The notes under the pieces were generated by a model that was not told the DNA's origin, ran no database searches, and worked only from the letters and a program-made list of their open reading frames with translations. This document shows positions 47,690 through 58,014 of a DNA stretch of 64,000 bases, piece after piece. The translations under genes were made by a program, and so were the position numbers. Within the stretch, counting starts at the first letter, position 1. Each line of letters opens with the position of its first letter. This DNA is from Nageia nagi (lineage: Eukaryota; Pinophyta), in contig JBITNC010000001.1 of assembly GCA_050084985.1 (NCBI GenBank), forward strand, positions 161,262,001-161,326,000, in the 5' to 3' direction.

Positions 47690-48560
47690 ATGGAGAATAA
47701 GAATTAGTTTTGGCATATGAGATATGTTTATCTAAGCTATCCATGTTTGAAATTGTTAACATATTAACAAAAGGTCTATGGGCTGTCCAATATTGAAGAA
47801 GAGAATACTATGTATGAAGGATGTGCTTTGGGAAAGTACTCATAGATGGAGTTTCAAATAGGTCAAGCTTGGAGAGATTCCTACCCCCTCCAATTTGTGC
47901 ATTCTAATATTTGTGGACCTATGCAAATATAAAGTATTGGTAAGAATTATTACTTCCTTACTTTCATAAATGATTGTAAAAGGATGTGTTAGATATATAT
48001 CTACTAGCTTCAAAGGATCAAACTTTTGAATGTTTTAAATATTTTAAAACTCTTGTGGAAAAGAAAAGTAAATATGTTGTGAAGTGTTTAAGGACTAATG
48101 GAGGAGGAGAGTTTTTCTTTAATGAATTCCTCAATTTTTTCAAATATTATGAAATAAAGAGGCAACTGACAACTATATATACTCTATAAAAAAATAGTGT
48201 AGCTAAGAGGAAGAAATAAACCATAGTGGAGATAAAAAGAATAATATTACAAAGAAAAAATTTGAGTAATATGTGCTGGTTGATGTAGTGAGTAAAATAG
48301 TATACATATTGAATAGGAGTCCAATTTCAAGCTTAGATGATATCACACCTTATGAGGTATGGTATGAGAAAAAGCCTAATGCTAAGCATTTTAGAGTTTT
48401 TGGTTTTCTTGCTTATGCTCATATTCCTAATGAAAATAGGAGAAAGTTATATCATAAGAGTCAAACATGTATCTTTCTTGGTTACTATGAGTGAAAAAAG
48501 GCATATAAATTGCATAATCCAAAAACATATAAGGTTAACTTATCTAGAGATGTAATTTTT
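47690..48560 (+). pseudogene. Copia integrase
   Basis: The zinc domain is seen as FWHMRYVYLSYPCLKLLTY and CALGK (copia pattern H-x4-H-x-C-xx-C, one His lost). FVHSNICGPMQI marks the first catalytic Asp position, here changed to Asn. VKCLRTNGGGEFFFNEFLNF matches 'IKxLRTDxGGEF', with the second Asp also replaced by Asn. The region around 48190 has SVAKRKK, where the catalytic Glu of 'NGVAERKN' is Lys. All three acidic residues are therefore lost, each by a single G-to-A type change. The C-terminal part (ITPYEVWYEKKPNAKHFRVF then GFLAY) is well kept. Confidence 0.9.
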
Positions 48561-48569
48561 GATTAAGGG

Positions 48570-49397
48570 GGAGAATGGGGTAATCAAAAACTCATTATTG
48601 ATAATATATCCAATGATGATAACTACTCTAAAGTGCAGCCTACTAATCAGATCAGCAAAGAAAGTTCTTCCACTTTAAATCCTCCAAAGGTAGAAAAAGC
48701 AAATAAAGGTAACATAACACTTTAAGCACATCCACCAAATAAAATTTTGGATCAAAATTTCTCAAACAGATTTACTAGGAGCCAAGTAAGTGAACTTGAT
48801 AAAGTTATAAAAAGGTTTAAAAATTTGAATATGTATGATGATGAGGAGGATGATAATGATCCCAAAGGTGATGTAGTTAACTATGCATTATTAACTAATG
48901 TAGAAATTGAACCATATAACTATGATCAAAATTGCACTAATGATTTATGGTTGAAGGCTATTATGAATGAAGAAGATGGTGTATGTCTTATCAAAGCATC
49001 ACTTGAAGATTATCTCATGGAGATAACAATACTAAAGATTATTCCTTGGGAGAGGATAATGAAGGAGATCTTAGGTCACTTGGACTCAAAATATGGAAAC
49101 TAAGTGTGGCTTAAAATTCCTTGGAATAAGGAATGTGTTAGAATTTGTGTGAAAAATAGTAGTTACATGAATGTACATTATGTAAAGATGAACAAGAATG
49201 GTTGTTAAGAATAATTTCCATTTTCATTGATGGAATTTCAATACAAAAATTTTTTGATGAAGGGGGAGTTTCTAATCAAAAGAAAGCACTCAATTATCCA
49301 CAAGAAGGAACAACATTAGATATGGAGGAGATCCCACACCAAAGGTGGAAGAATTGCCAATATGAGTATTTTCTATTCTTTAATTTCTTCTTGAAAG
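48570..49397 (+). pseudogene. Copia region after integrase, RT mostly missing
   Basis: An open frame at 48747-49103 reads RFTRSQVSELDKVIKRFKNL and later NDLWLKAIMNEEDG. The latter is the start of copia reverse transcriptase ('xxWxxAMxEEMxAL'). The sequence then goes to unrelated Lys/Ile-rich codons. No RT palm motif (YVDD) and no RNase H can be found before element P interrupts at 49398, and only about 90 bases of copia remain after it. The RT-RNase H block of roughly 1.5 kb was therefore lost, before or after P inserted. Confidence 0.7.
49393..49397. repeat. Left target-site duplication of element P (GAAAG)
   Basis: GAAAG abuts the left LTR. The right flank is GAAAT (57921-57925), so four of five bases match and the last has probably mutated. 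Confidence 0.65.
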
Positions 49398-50115
49398 TGT
49401 TATAACCAAAATAATAATAATTAGGGTTATTTATAGAATATTAAATTTACCAATTAACCATGAAATAATAGGAAATCAATGACATGAAAGATGATAATGA
49501 CCTAATTAACCTTGAATTATCAAAACCAAATTTACAAAAGATACAAATATGTACTTTACCTATGATGATGAATGAAGGAAAAATCCAATTAAAAGAGGAT
49601 GAATGATGAGCTTATCCAAAATATGGAGCCACAAATTTGACCTCAACCCAACATCAATGTTAAGAGCCCAATGGTGCCACCTAATTACCATTTCAAAATA
49701 CCTCACCCTTTCACTTGATATAATCATCCCACCTTTGATGCATGGAATTTTGATTGAGAATGGATCTAATATTGTAGGAATATAGAGCTCAAAGTATAAT
49801 AAAATCTAAAAATGATAGGTGACATTAAGAAACACTAGTAAAAAATGATACAAGTATATTACCACCTATTAAGGATTTAGGATTATGTCATGTCATGTAA
49901 TATCTTTAATCATGCACAAACCCTCCACCTTTATAGGAAATAGGTCTAGTGCTAAGGCTTATTCTTAGGTTTATTTTGATGCTGAGTCAACCTATTACCA
50001 TAAAACATAAAGATAGATGAGAGTACACATAGAAAAGAGCATTTATTTAATAAATTATTTCAAATACCTAAAAGGGTATTTTAATTAAATTAAAATTCCT
50101 TTTTAGGTGTTAACA
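49398..50115 (-). repeat. 3' LTR of element P (left copy)
   Basis: It runs from TGTTATAACCAAAATAATAA to TTTTTAGGTGTTAACA with 5-bp inverted ends TGTTA/TAACA. A minus-strand TATA-like CTATAAAGG is at 49928-49936. Confidence 0.85.
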
Positions 50116-50129
50116 AATGCCCCACTTTG
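50116..50129 (-). other. Polypurine tract of element P
   Basis: On the minus strand CAAAGTGGGGCATT directly precedes the LTR. It fixes the left LTR as the 3' LTR and the element as minus-oriented. Confidence 0.7.
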
Positions 50130-52362
50130 AATACGTTTTAATGCTTTTGGTATAAAATATAATTAAAGCATAAATTCAAAGTGTAACAAGATTCAAGTAA
50201 AAATATACTCCCTAAAAAGTTGTCTCATAGCGATGACTTTGGTTGCCCTAATTTTTCACCTATAATATGGTCCCTCTTTGAATTGGTTATTATATGATGG
50301 ACCTCTCATCATAGGAGCAATTTAAGAAAACTAAAAAGGAAACTAAAAATATATTAGATAAGAAATATTTTTGTGTAAGATATATTAAATATAAACATTA
50401 ATCATCATGATATGGAAAGTGTATAAGTGATAAGAAAGAAAACTTGTCCTTAGTGACTTACCCACTAAGATTTGATGAAAATAAATTAACCAAGTTAAAC
50501 TAATCAACTTGGTTCCCCAAGACACCATGTTTCCATGGATTTTTGTTATGGATGGCCCTTCCTTAAAAAGGAGTCCAATGATGTAGGTGACCATATTGGT
50601 TTCCCAACCCACCATGTTTCCATAGATTTATTGATTAGAGTGCCCCTTCCTTACAAAGGCAACCAATGCTATGAACAATAGAATGATATGAAAAGCACTT
50701 TTAGCATATGATAAGTTATGATAAATATTGTTTATGATAAGCATCAAATTAGATAAGAAATGTATGATAAGAAATACTTTGTAAGTGAGTATTATGTAAC
50801 TAGTTTGTAATAAAGCATGATAAGAAAGATATGATTATATTATGACAAGCATTATATGTGATAAGTAACCACACAAAATTTTGAAAATATTCACTGATAA
50901 GAAATTTTGATATAGAATGTAATCAATATTTGATAAACAAGTTAAGAAAGCTGATTTTTGGATAAATTATTATATAAAATACCATATCAATGTATAACAT
51001 ATTGATCTACATGTAATGAACGTTTATCCATGATGTGAAATTGAAAAGAGCATTTTGAAATATATATTTGAAACATGATAAGTTATTGCAACAATTTTGA
51101 GCAATCATAGTACATAAATAGATGATACATATATTTTTCTTCACTTAAGCTTATATACAAATTATGAAGATGAAAAGCAATGCAAAATGGTCATTTTAAC
51201 CCGATAGTAACATTGGGAACATAGTGATGATGCTAGAATATGGAAAGTAAATTCTAAAAATGACAATTTTCCTAGTTATGTTTGGAATCCATGAAGCGAA
51301 AAAGTAAAATAATGTACAAGAATTAACCAAGTAAAGCAAAATTTGATGATAATTTTATTTTAATTTTACCAATTTTCCCTAAGAGGGATTTTTGATAATT
51401 TCTTTGTAAATGTAGACATTGGTTCACTTTTTTATTGCATGTAGATAATGAACTTATTTAGGACATGAAATTTGGCTAAAAAAGGGAGTTATTAATATAG
51501 TGGCAACACTAGAATCTAGCGATGATGTACCATTAAGGAAAAAGTGAGGTGTTAAGCAAGAGTCCAAAGATGGGCACATATGTATCTGATGATAGAAAGG
51601 AATTTAATTTTAGTTCATCATTAAGGATAATAAACCAAATTGGAAAATGGATTTCCAAATAGTTTATAAATAAATGGAATTGGGTTTCATTTATACATTC
51701 ACAATATTTCAACTTGAGCTCTAGTCCTCAAGGTCTTTGGTGTCCTATTCGGTTTGTGGAGAGATTACAAGGGTGCGAACCAGTAGTTGGTTTAGTTTAT
51801 TATAGATATGGCTCTCTAGATTAATTCACAATAGGGTCATTAGTCTCTTATTACTAATTCTACACATGAGGGAAATTAGGTACTAAAAATTTCCTCATAC
51901 TCTTATCTTATGCATAGATTATAATACTTTTGACTATTCACTTTTTCAAATTAGGTAAAATTTTATTGAATTGGAAATTTTTTGAAACATAGGGGGTAAA
52001 AATGTAGGACAATGTTTTTACATGTATGGTATAAAATAAAAACTTATTTTTATCATAGAATTTAAGGTAATTCTAATGGGTTTTGAATTTTTTTGGAAAT
52101 TGGGGGTTGGAATGGGATGGCATTACTAAAATCCTAGCATCATTGTTGGGATGAAATTTTCTAGAAATGTATGAGATGACCCCTATATAGTCTGTTAAAT
52201 ACATTTGCAATTTTTTTTTTGAAAAACTCATCATTAATTTTGTTAATTTGCCCAAAAATAATATATTTTAGGTATGATTTTTAAGTTTTAATTTTTGAAT
52301 TTTTACATTTGGTTACTAATATATTTTTATATTTTTCCTAGATGTAGGATTAGGCCTACTTA
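50130..52362. other. Non-coding spacer of element P with repeats
   Basis: No coding motif was recognised. The spacer contains a two-copy repeat of period about 87 bp (GGTTCCCCAAGACACCATGT at 50511 and GGTTTCCCAACCCACCATGT at 50598) and ten GATAAG words between 50350 and 51085. It also has copies of the recurrent 30-base motif near 51204, 51497 and, reversed, 52105. It lies upstream of the PMD ORF, so it would hold that gene's promoter if one exists. Confidence 0.55.
50511..50680 (+). repeat. Two-copy tandem repeat, period about 87 bp
   Basis: Both copies share 'ACCATGTTTCCAT-GAT', 'CCCTTCCTTA-AAAGG' and 'CCAATG'. It lies inside the non-coding spacer of element P. Confidence 0.75.
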
Positions 52363-54060
52363 ATGAGTTGTGAGCCATGGAGTCCAACTATGGACATGGT
52401 TGTAGATTTTGTGTTGACTACAGAGGAGAGGGGACAATTAGAGTCATCTAGACTTAGTCACATGAGGGGAATTGTACACATGCCTTGTAAAAAGTACTTC
52501 CTAACTACCCTCATGGAGTGTTGGTGTGATGACACCAACATGTTCCACTTACCTATAGGTGAGATGACCATCACCCTTGTTGACATTCATTGCATATTGT
52601 ATGTACTCATGAAGGGTACATTGATTCAATGGGCTACTCAATTTATGGTGGATATGCAAGAGCATTACTACCAAATGATAGGGGTACAGGACTACCAAAA
52701 ACAAAATAAGGATGCATCCCTTCATGATATATTATACATGCCCCCATAGGATATAGAATTCATTTAATATTTCAAACTATACATAGCTATTATTATTAAC
52801 ACTATCTTGTGTAGTGATAAGAACCATGAGTGCTTCCACATTGGTCTCATTCCCATAGTATGAGGGATATTCCTTTATAAGGAGAGGTACACATGGGTAC
52901 TCTACATATTGGCCATGTTATACATGGATCTTCACAACTTTATTTCTATGAAGAAGGGAGGTAGGATAATGAACCACTCATTCATACTATAAGCTTAGGT
53001 ATATGAGTACATCAATAGAGCTTGTACCTATCTTTTGATAGTGACATGGTTGGACATACCCTAGTGATTTCAATGGACTACCATGTGATAGATAAGGATG
53101 ACATAGGGATTCAAGTAGTGTTAGAGACTACTAGATCTTTTGGATGAGGGAAACTTGGGGAGGAGTCTAATGATGAGTTATCATGGATTATAACTCCATA
53201 TCATATCTAAGATCATAGGAATGTGATTGATTTTATCAACTAGACTATGTATTATGATAGTTTAGCATAACACAGGATATGTCTATGCCTAGGGTGTAGC
53301 CTACTATGGTTCAGTACTATAGGTATCGAGAAATTACACTAGGAATGATGGCTATTCTATCATGGAGTGTGGAATGGGTCATATCATAGGATATTACCCC
53401 TAGGGTACCTACCCCAAATAATTAGTACACTCTAGAGTACCAGATATGGTGGGACTTAGTGAGGCCTAACCCATTAAGCCTTAGGGATGATAAGGAAGAT
53501 GAGGTAGAGGGAGATGAGGAGGAATAGGAGGAGGAGGAGATGGAAAGAGAGGAGCCCATGGATATGAGTGATATTCCACCATTTACTTGGCTAATGTATC
53601 CATTTGCATCATCCTTATTAGGATCTATAGCTCCCTTAGTGGATACTTTAGGTATATATAAACTTTAAGGATTTGGTAATTTACTTACTTCAAAAAGAAA
53701 AATTGACCATAAATTTTCATTGTGACATGAGATTAGAGACTTAGGTGGTAGTGTTACAAGTGCATGTGGTGAGCCTACAGATACATTTGAAGGCTCAAGA
53801 TGACTAGATAGGAGTTCTATAGGGATAAATATAGACTATGTAATCTCTACCTCATATGGTGCATCACTAGGAGCTGAAGAGGCTTTAGTATCTAATCATG
53901 GTGAAGGATAGAAATATCCTTTAGTTTAGGTATATGATGATGGCTATATCAGCTAGTTTGTATAGGTCTAGGAGTAGGAGTGGGAGCTAAGATCAATCCA
54001 TCCATTAGATTTCCCATGAGGGGAACTAGTTTGTATTAGAGACCTATGTTTTATGGACAT
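52363..54060 (+). pseudogene. PMD ORF of element P
   Basis: The ATG at 52363 opens 128 codons: MSCEPWSPTMDMVVDFVLTT, LTTLMECWCDDTNMFHLPIG and EMTITLVDIHCILYVLMKGT. The 'L-x-x-L-x-E-x-W' then 'FHLPxGEMTITLxDV' block is the PMD core. After the first stop, homologous sequence continues: HECFHIGLIPIV, GTHGYSTYWPCYTW, then a Trp-Trp segment near 53445. Near 53490-53570 an acidic tail follows (KEDEVEGDEEE, a stop, EEEEMEREEP) with PPFTWLMYPF. The reading ends near 54060. The first open part is clearer than in the Tat copy. Overall length is near a full PMD protein. It is antisense to gag of the same element. Confidence 0.85.
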
Positions 54061-54900
54061 ATTTTGGACTTATATATATAAATATTTTTTTGAACTTATG
54101 TTTATGTGTTTTATTATTTGCATGAATGATATGCTATTTACTTTATTTATTTAAGACAAAAACTTATGACTGAATTTGTAAAATGATAGAAACAAAAACA
54201 ATTTGATAATACTACAAATTTAAGAAAAATGAATGTATTTAGAATGTACATAATTAACATGAAATAATTCATTAATTAAATAATAAAATAATCATAACAG
54301 CTAATTTAATGAAACATAATTTTGACATAATGGTTTTAAAAAATATAATCATATATAGTCTTTGCAAACTTAAAATAGTCACATTAATCATAATCAAAAC
54401 ATAGCGACAACACTGGAATATAGTGGTAGTGCTTGAACAAGGAGGAGAAGTTGAATTAATAAATAAGGGCTGATTAGGAAATGGTCTAATTGATAGAAAA
54501 AAAGGCCTCAAATCTAATGAATGGAAAAGAAAACAAAGCTTATAGAGTAGGTTCCCATTCATCAAATTTGCTAACATTTTCTAGAATTATGAAGTAAAGT
54601 TGATAAGCACACATATATTTTTGCAACAAAACACATACATTTGATATATTATGATAATTTGTTGACCATATGGGATTAGGAACAGAGTGATGATGCTAGA
54701 TTCTAGCATCTTTGCTCAAATAAAGAAATAAAAAATAAATAATTTTAAAACAAAGCACTACCCACTTTGAAAAAATAATGGAAAAAAAAACTAGAAAATG
54801 GAAAATACAAAGGGATAATTTATGGAATAGCCCAAACACCATCAACATCAAGAACCATACCTAGAACCAATGGTTATTGTACTTGTTATTATGGTTGAGG
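54061..54900. other. Non-coding interval between PMD and gag of element P
   Basis: This is where protease-RT-integrase would be expected, but no motif is visible on either strand. Two copies of the recurrent motif are here (near 54399 and 54665). Confidence 0.5.
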
Positions 54901-57091
54901 GATACTCACATATTTGTTTTTCAACTTCTTTCCATCATCATCAAGTTTTGCCTTTTTAAATTATGAAAATAGATTATTGAATATCTTTAGCCTTTTATTT
55001 TGGGAATGTATTGGTCTATCTTGTACTACTTTAAATTTGCGTTGGTACAAAATCTCATTTGAAACTTCATGGTCAAATTTAAATTTTCCTTTATCATGCA
55101 AATTTGGGATTATATTTTTGAGTTGAAAACACTCTTTTGTGGCATTAATGACTCACCTATAGAAATTACAAAAGAGGTATGCTTGATAGCCCATAAGTTT
55201 AATTCAGGGAGGCTCTTTCATTGGTAGATAATAGACTAGGTTCATGGCTACTAAGGTATCTAAGACCTCACTAATATCCTCATGGAACTTGGTATACTAT
55301 TTATGAGACTTCCTAGGTTACTAAACTTATATCATCATGGTTTACACAAGCAATCATTTTGACTTTAGGCTCATTTTGATGGATCTTTCTAGTTTTATTA
55401 GGAAAATTAAGTTTTTGGACTGAAGTTAGCTTTATGTGTGCTAAGGGTTCATTGAAGGCTTTGTGATGAGCTTCTTTACTAATCATTCCATATATTAAAT
55501 TATCATATAGATAATCCTAAAAATCTAAAAATTCACATCTATAAGATGGTAACAAGCTCAAAAAAGAACATGATTTTTTTCTTTAGTAGGGATTTGGACT
55601 TGGTTAGCTATTTTAGACCACTCAACAATGAAATCTATAACAAGTTGATCTTGTTTATATTTTAGGGTATACATGTTTAAGGGAGATGGTTCTTGAGTTA
55701 TGAATAGTATATATCAATCTACAAATGCTTTAATAACATCATTAAAATATGTAATATGTTCATTAGGTAGATTAGTAAACCATAAGAATGATTCAAATTT
55801 CTAACTAAGAGGGAATAATTTAACCAAAAAATCATCATCATTTTCAAATGAAATAACCTCTAAGTGATACAATTTTAGATGTACTATAGTATCAAAATGA
55901 CCATCAAACATAGTGAATGTTACCTATTTGTCATATCTTTTTTAGCAGATGTGATAGCAAAAGGGGTTCTCACTACCTCTTGAAATCGTAGGTGCAAACT
56001 TGTTGATGCAAGTCATGATGGAATCTTTCTATTACTTTAAGTGTAGTAGTTATTGAAGTGCATTTTTTGGAGGTGTATATTGTAATGGTATACTAGTATC
56101 CATGTGCTTTTCATTTGCTAAATCTATAAATAAACTCAAATAATAAACTTTCTCTTACTCTAAAGTTCTTACCAAATTATTGACCATCTCTAATTGGCAT
56201 TCTGGAGGAGCAAATGCATAATCCCTATTAAGCTTCAAAAAATTTGGTACTTTATTTAATATATCAAATTCCAAATCTGAAAAACCATGTCATCTTTTCA
56301 TACTAAATGCTATCACTGGATTAGGTTTATCTATCTAAGATTCAGGGATAGGTGGCCTTTGAGGTTCTTCATATTATGAGATATCTAGGTATTTTTCATA
56401 AATGTTATATTTCAAATATTCATAATAGGTAGAAATACCCATGAAATAATAGAAACCTAAATATTTAGAAAAATTTGGTCGGGATTCTAATCAAGTAACA
56501 AGGAAATGATGTTGGTTCCAATGACATTGCTAGGGTTCTATGAGGTACCAAGGGTATGGTTTGGAATTTGAGGTTTAGAAAAAACATTTATGATGGAAAA
56601 ACTATAATAAAATAACTTACAAAGTTTTGAAATACTTATAAGATTATAAATAAGGATTTAAGGTCATATCCTATCGAGTCTATTGAATCATTTTTTTTTT
56701 GTTTGGTATATTCAGGATCAATATCTAGGGTAGAGCCTAGGAGGTATTTGAGTCTAGTATCAACTTCTTACAAAGTTTGAATAAGAAAAGGAATATATTA
56801 TTTGTTAGATAAATTTTTTTGACCTTGTGGAGTAGATAAGATTTTAGTAAGTACCTCTAATGCATTGGATGGGAGCACATCAAGTTGCTTTTGATTATTT
56901 TTTGATTCTTTCTAAGCTAAGGGGCTATAATCTTTTGGAGCACTATCATATTCATTATTTAGCTATAGTATCCATAATCTTTCACTTTATATTCTTAATG
57001 TATTGGCATAAGTCTTGCATACCCTAATCTTCTTAGGTTGTGTAGCAAAACACTTAGGGTTTTCATGATCTATAGCAATAGTTGTATCCAT
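54901..57091 (-). pseudogene. gag of element P
   Basis: The minus-strand ATG at 57091 gives MDTTIAIDHENPKCFATQPK then KIRV. Downstream, near 55700-55860, DDFLVKLFPLS, a stop, KFESFLWFTNLPNEHITYFN and DVIKAFVD form the capsid-like gag core ('LFPLSLxxxAxxWFxxLPxxSIxSFxxLxxAFVxRF'). YKQDQLVIDFIVEWSKIANQ follows, matching 'QxxxESLxDFIxRWR'. A zinc knuckle is expected near 55150 but only a decayed trace is present. The part from 56900 to 57091 is the least broken. No protease follows. Gag without pol suggests that the element relied on proteins made by a relative. Confidence 0.75.
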
Positions 57092-57169
57092 TTTTGTAAC
57101 ACTCAAAATAAAAGATTATTCCTATCTAAAACCCTAAGGTTTTGGCACAAATAGTGAAGGATATAGTGA

Positions 57170-57920
57170 TGTATAAAATACCCAAAATAATAATAATTAG
57201 AGTTATTTACATAATATTAAATTTAGCAATCAACCACAAAATAATAGGAAATATATGACATGAAAAATGATAATGATCTAATTGGCCTTGATCTATCAAA
57301 ACTAGATTTACAAAAGATGCAAATCTATACTTTACTTGTGATGATGGATGAAGGAGAAATCTAATTAAAAGAGGATGAATAATGAGTTTTTTTGAAAAAT
57401 TAAGTTACAAATCTAACCTCAACCTAGCGTTGATGCTAAGAACCTAGCGTTGATGCTAGGAACCTAGCAGTGCCACTCAATTACCATTCTAGATTACCTC
57501 ACCCTTTCTCTCCATGTCACCATCCTACCTTCAATGCATGAAATATTTCTCATTAATGGATAAAATTTCACAAAAATGCAAAGCTAAGAGTATAATAAAA
57601 TCCAAAAATGAAAGTTGGAATTAAGAAACATCAATCAAGAATGGCACAAGTAAATTTCCACCTATCAATTATTTGGGATTATGTTGTGTCATGTCATATC
57701 TTTGATCATGCACAATCCCTCCACTTTTATAGGTAACAAGTCTAGTGCTAAGGTTCCTTGTTAGGTATATTGTGATGCTGAGTTAATATGTTACTACAAA
57801 ACATAAAGTTATATGAGAGTACACATAGAAAAGAGTATTTATTTAATAAATTAAATAAATTATTTTGAATACCTAAAAGGGTATTTTAATTAAATTAAAA
57901 TTCCTTTTTAGGTGTTAATA
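57170..57920 (-). repeat. 5' LTR of element P (right copy)
   Basis: This is the partner of 49398-50115. It is longer partly because of a tandem 20-base duplication at about 57421-57461 (AACCTAGCGTTGATGCTAAG / AACCTAGCGTTGATGCTAGG). Its right end TGTTAATA is a decayed TGTTAACA. Confidence 0.85.
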
Positions 57921-57925
57921 GAAAT

Positions 57926-58014
57926 ATTGGAGGAAATAAAAATAATTAATTTTCTTCCAAGTTTGTGATGGTTCTAAACTTTTAGAAGAATCCCTTCAAC
58001 ATTAAGAGGGAGAA
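57926..58014 (+). pseudogene. Last internal bases of the copia element and polypurine tract
   Basis: A short Ile/Phe/Lys-rich stretch (EEIKIINFLPSL) resumes copia sequence after element P. It ends in the purine-rich AAGAGGGAGAA (58004-58014) abutting the 3' LTR. Confidence 0.7.

Larger units (their letters stand above)
49398..57920 (-). mobile_element. Element P: gypsy-type LTR element with gag and antisense PMD, no pol
   Basis: Two LTRs of 718 and 751 bp bound 8.5 kb. The left ends are TGTTATAACC and TGTATAAAAT, and the right ends are TGTTAACA and TGTTAATA. Orientation is minus: gag reads leftward from the right LTR, the TATA-like CTATAAAGG is on the minus strand, and a polypurine tract on the minus strand abuts the left LTR. 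A PMD ORF on the plus strand is thus antisense to gag and next to the 3' LTR. I could not find protease, RT, RNase H or integrase in between. It would depend on another element for replication. Its LTR family is shared with element C. Confidence 0.8.

Noticed and set aside
54272-54577. A 101-codon minus-strand open frame between PMD and gag of element P
   Set aside because: Its hydrophobic, Phe/Ile-rich composition matches AT-rich non-coding DNA, and it overlaps the recurrent motif. No family resemblance was seen.
49398-57920. Reading element P as plus-oriented because the PMD ORF is on the plus strand
   Set aside because: The gag, the TATA-like motif in the LTR and the polypurine tract are all on the minus strand. 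PMD is the antisense gene.
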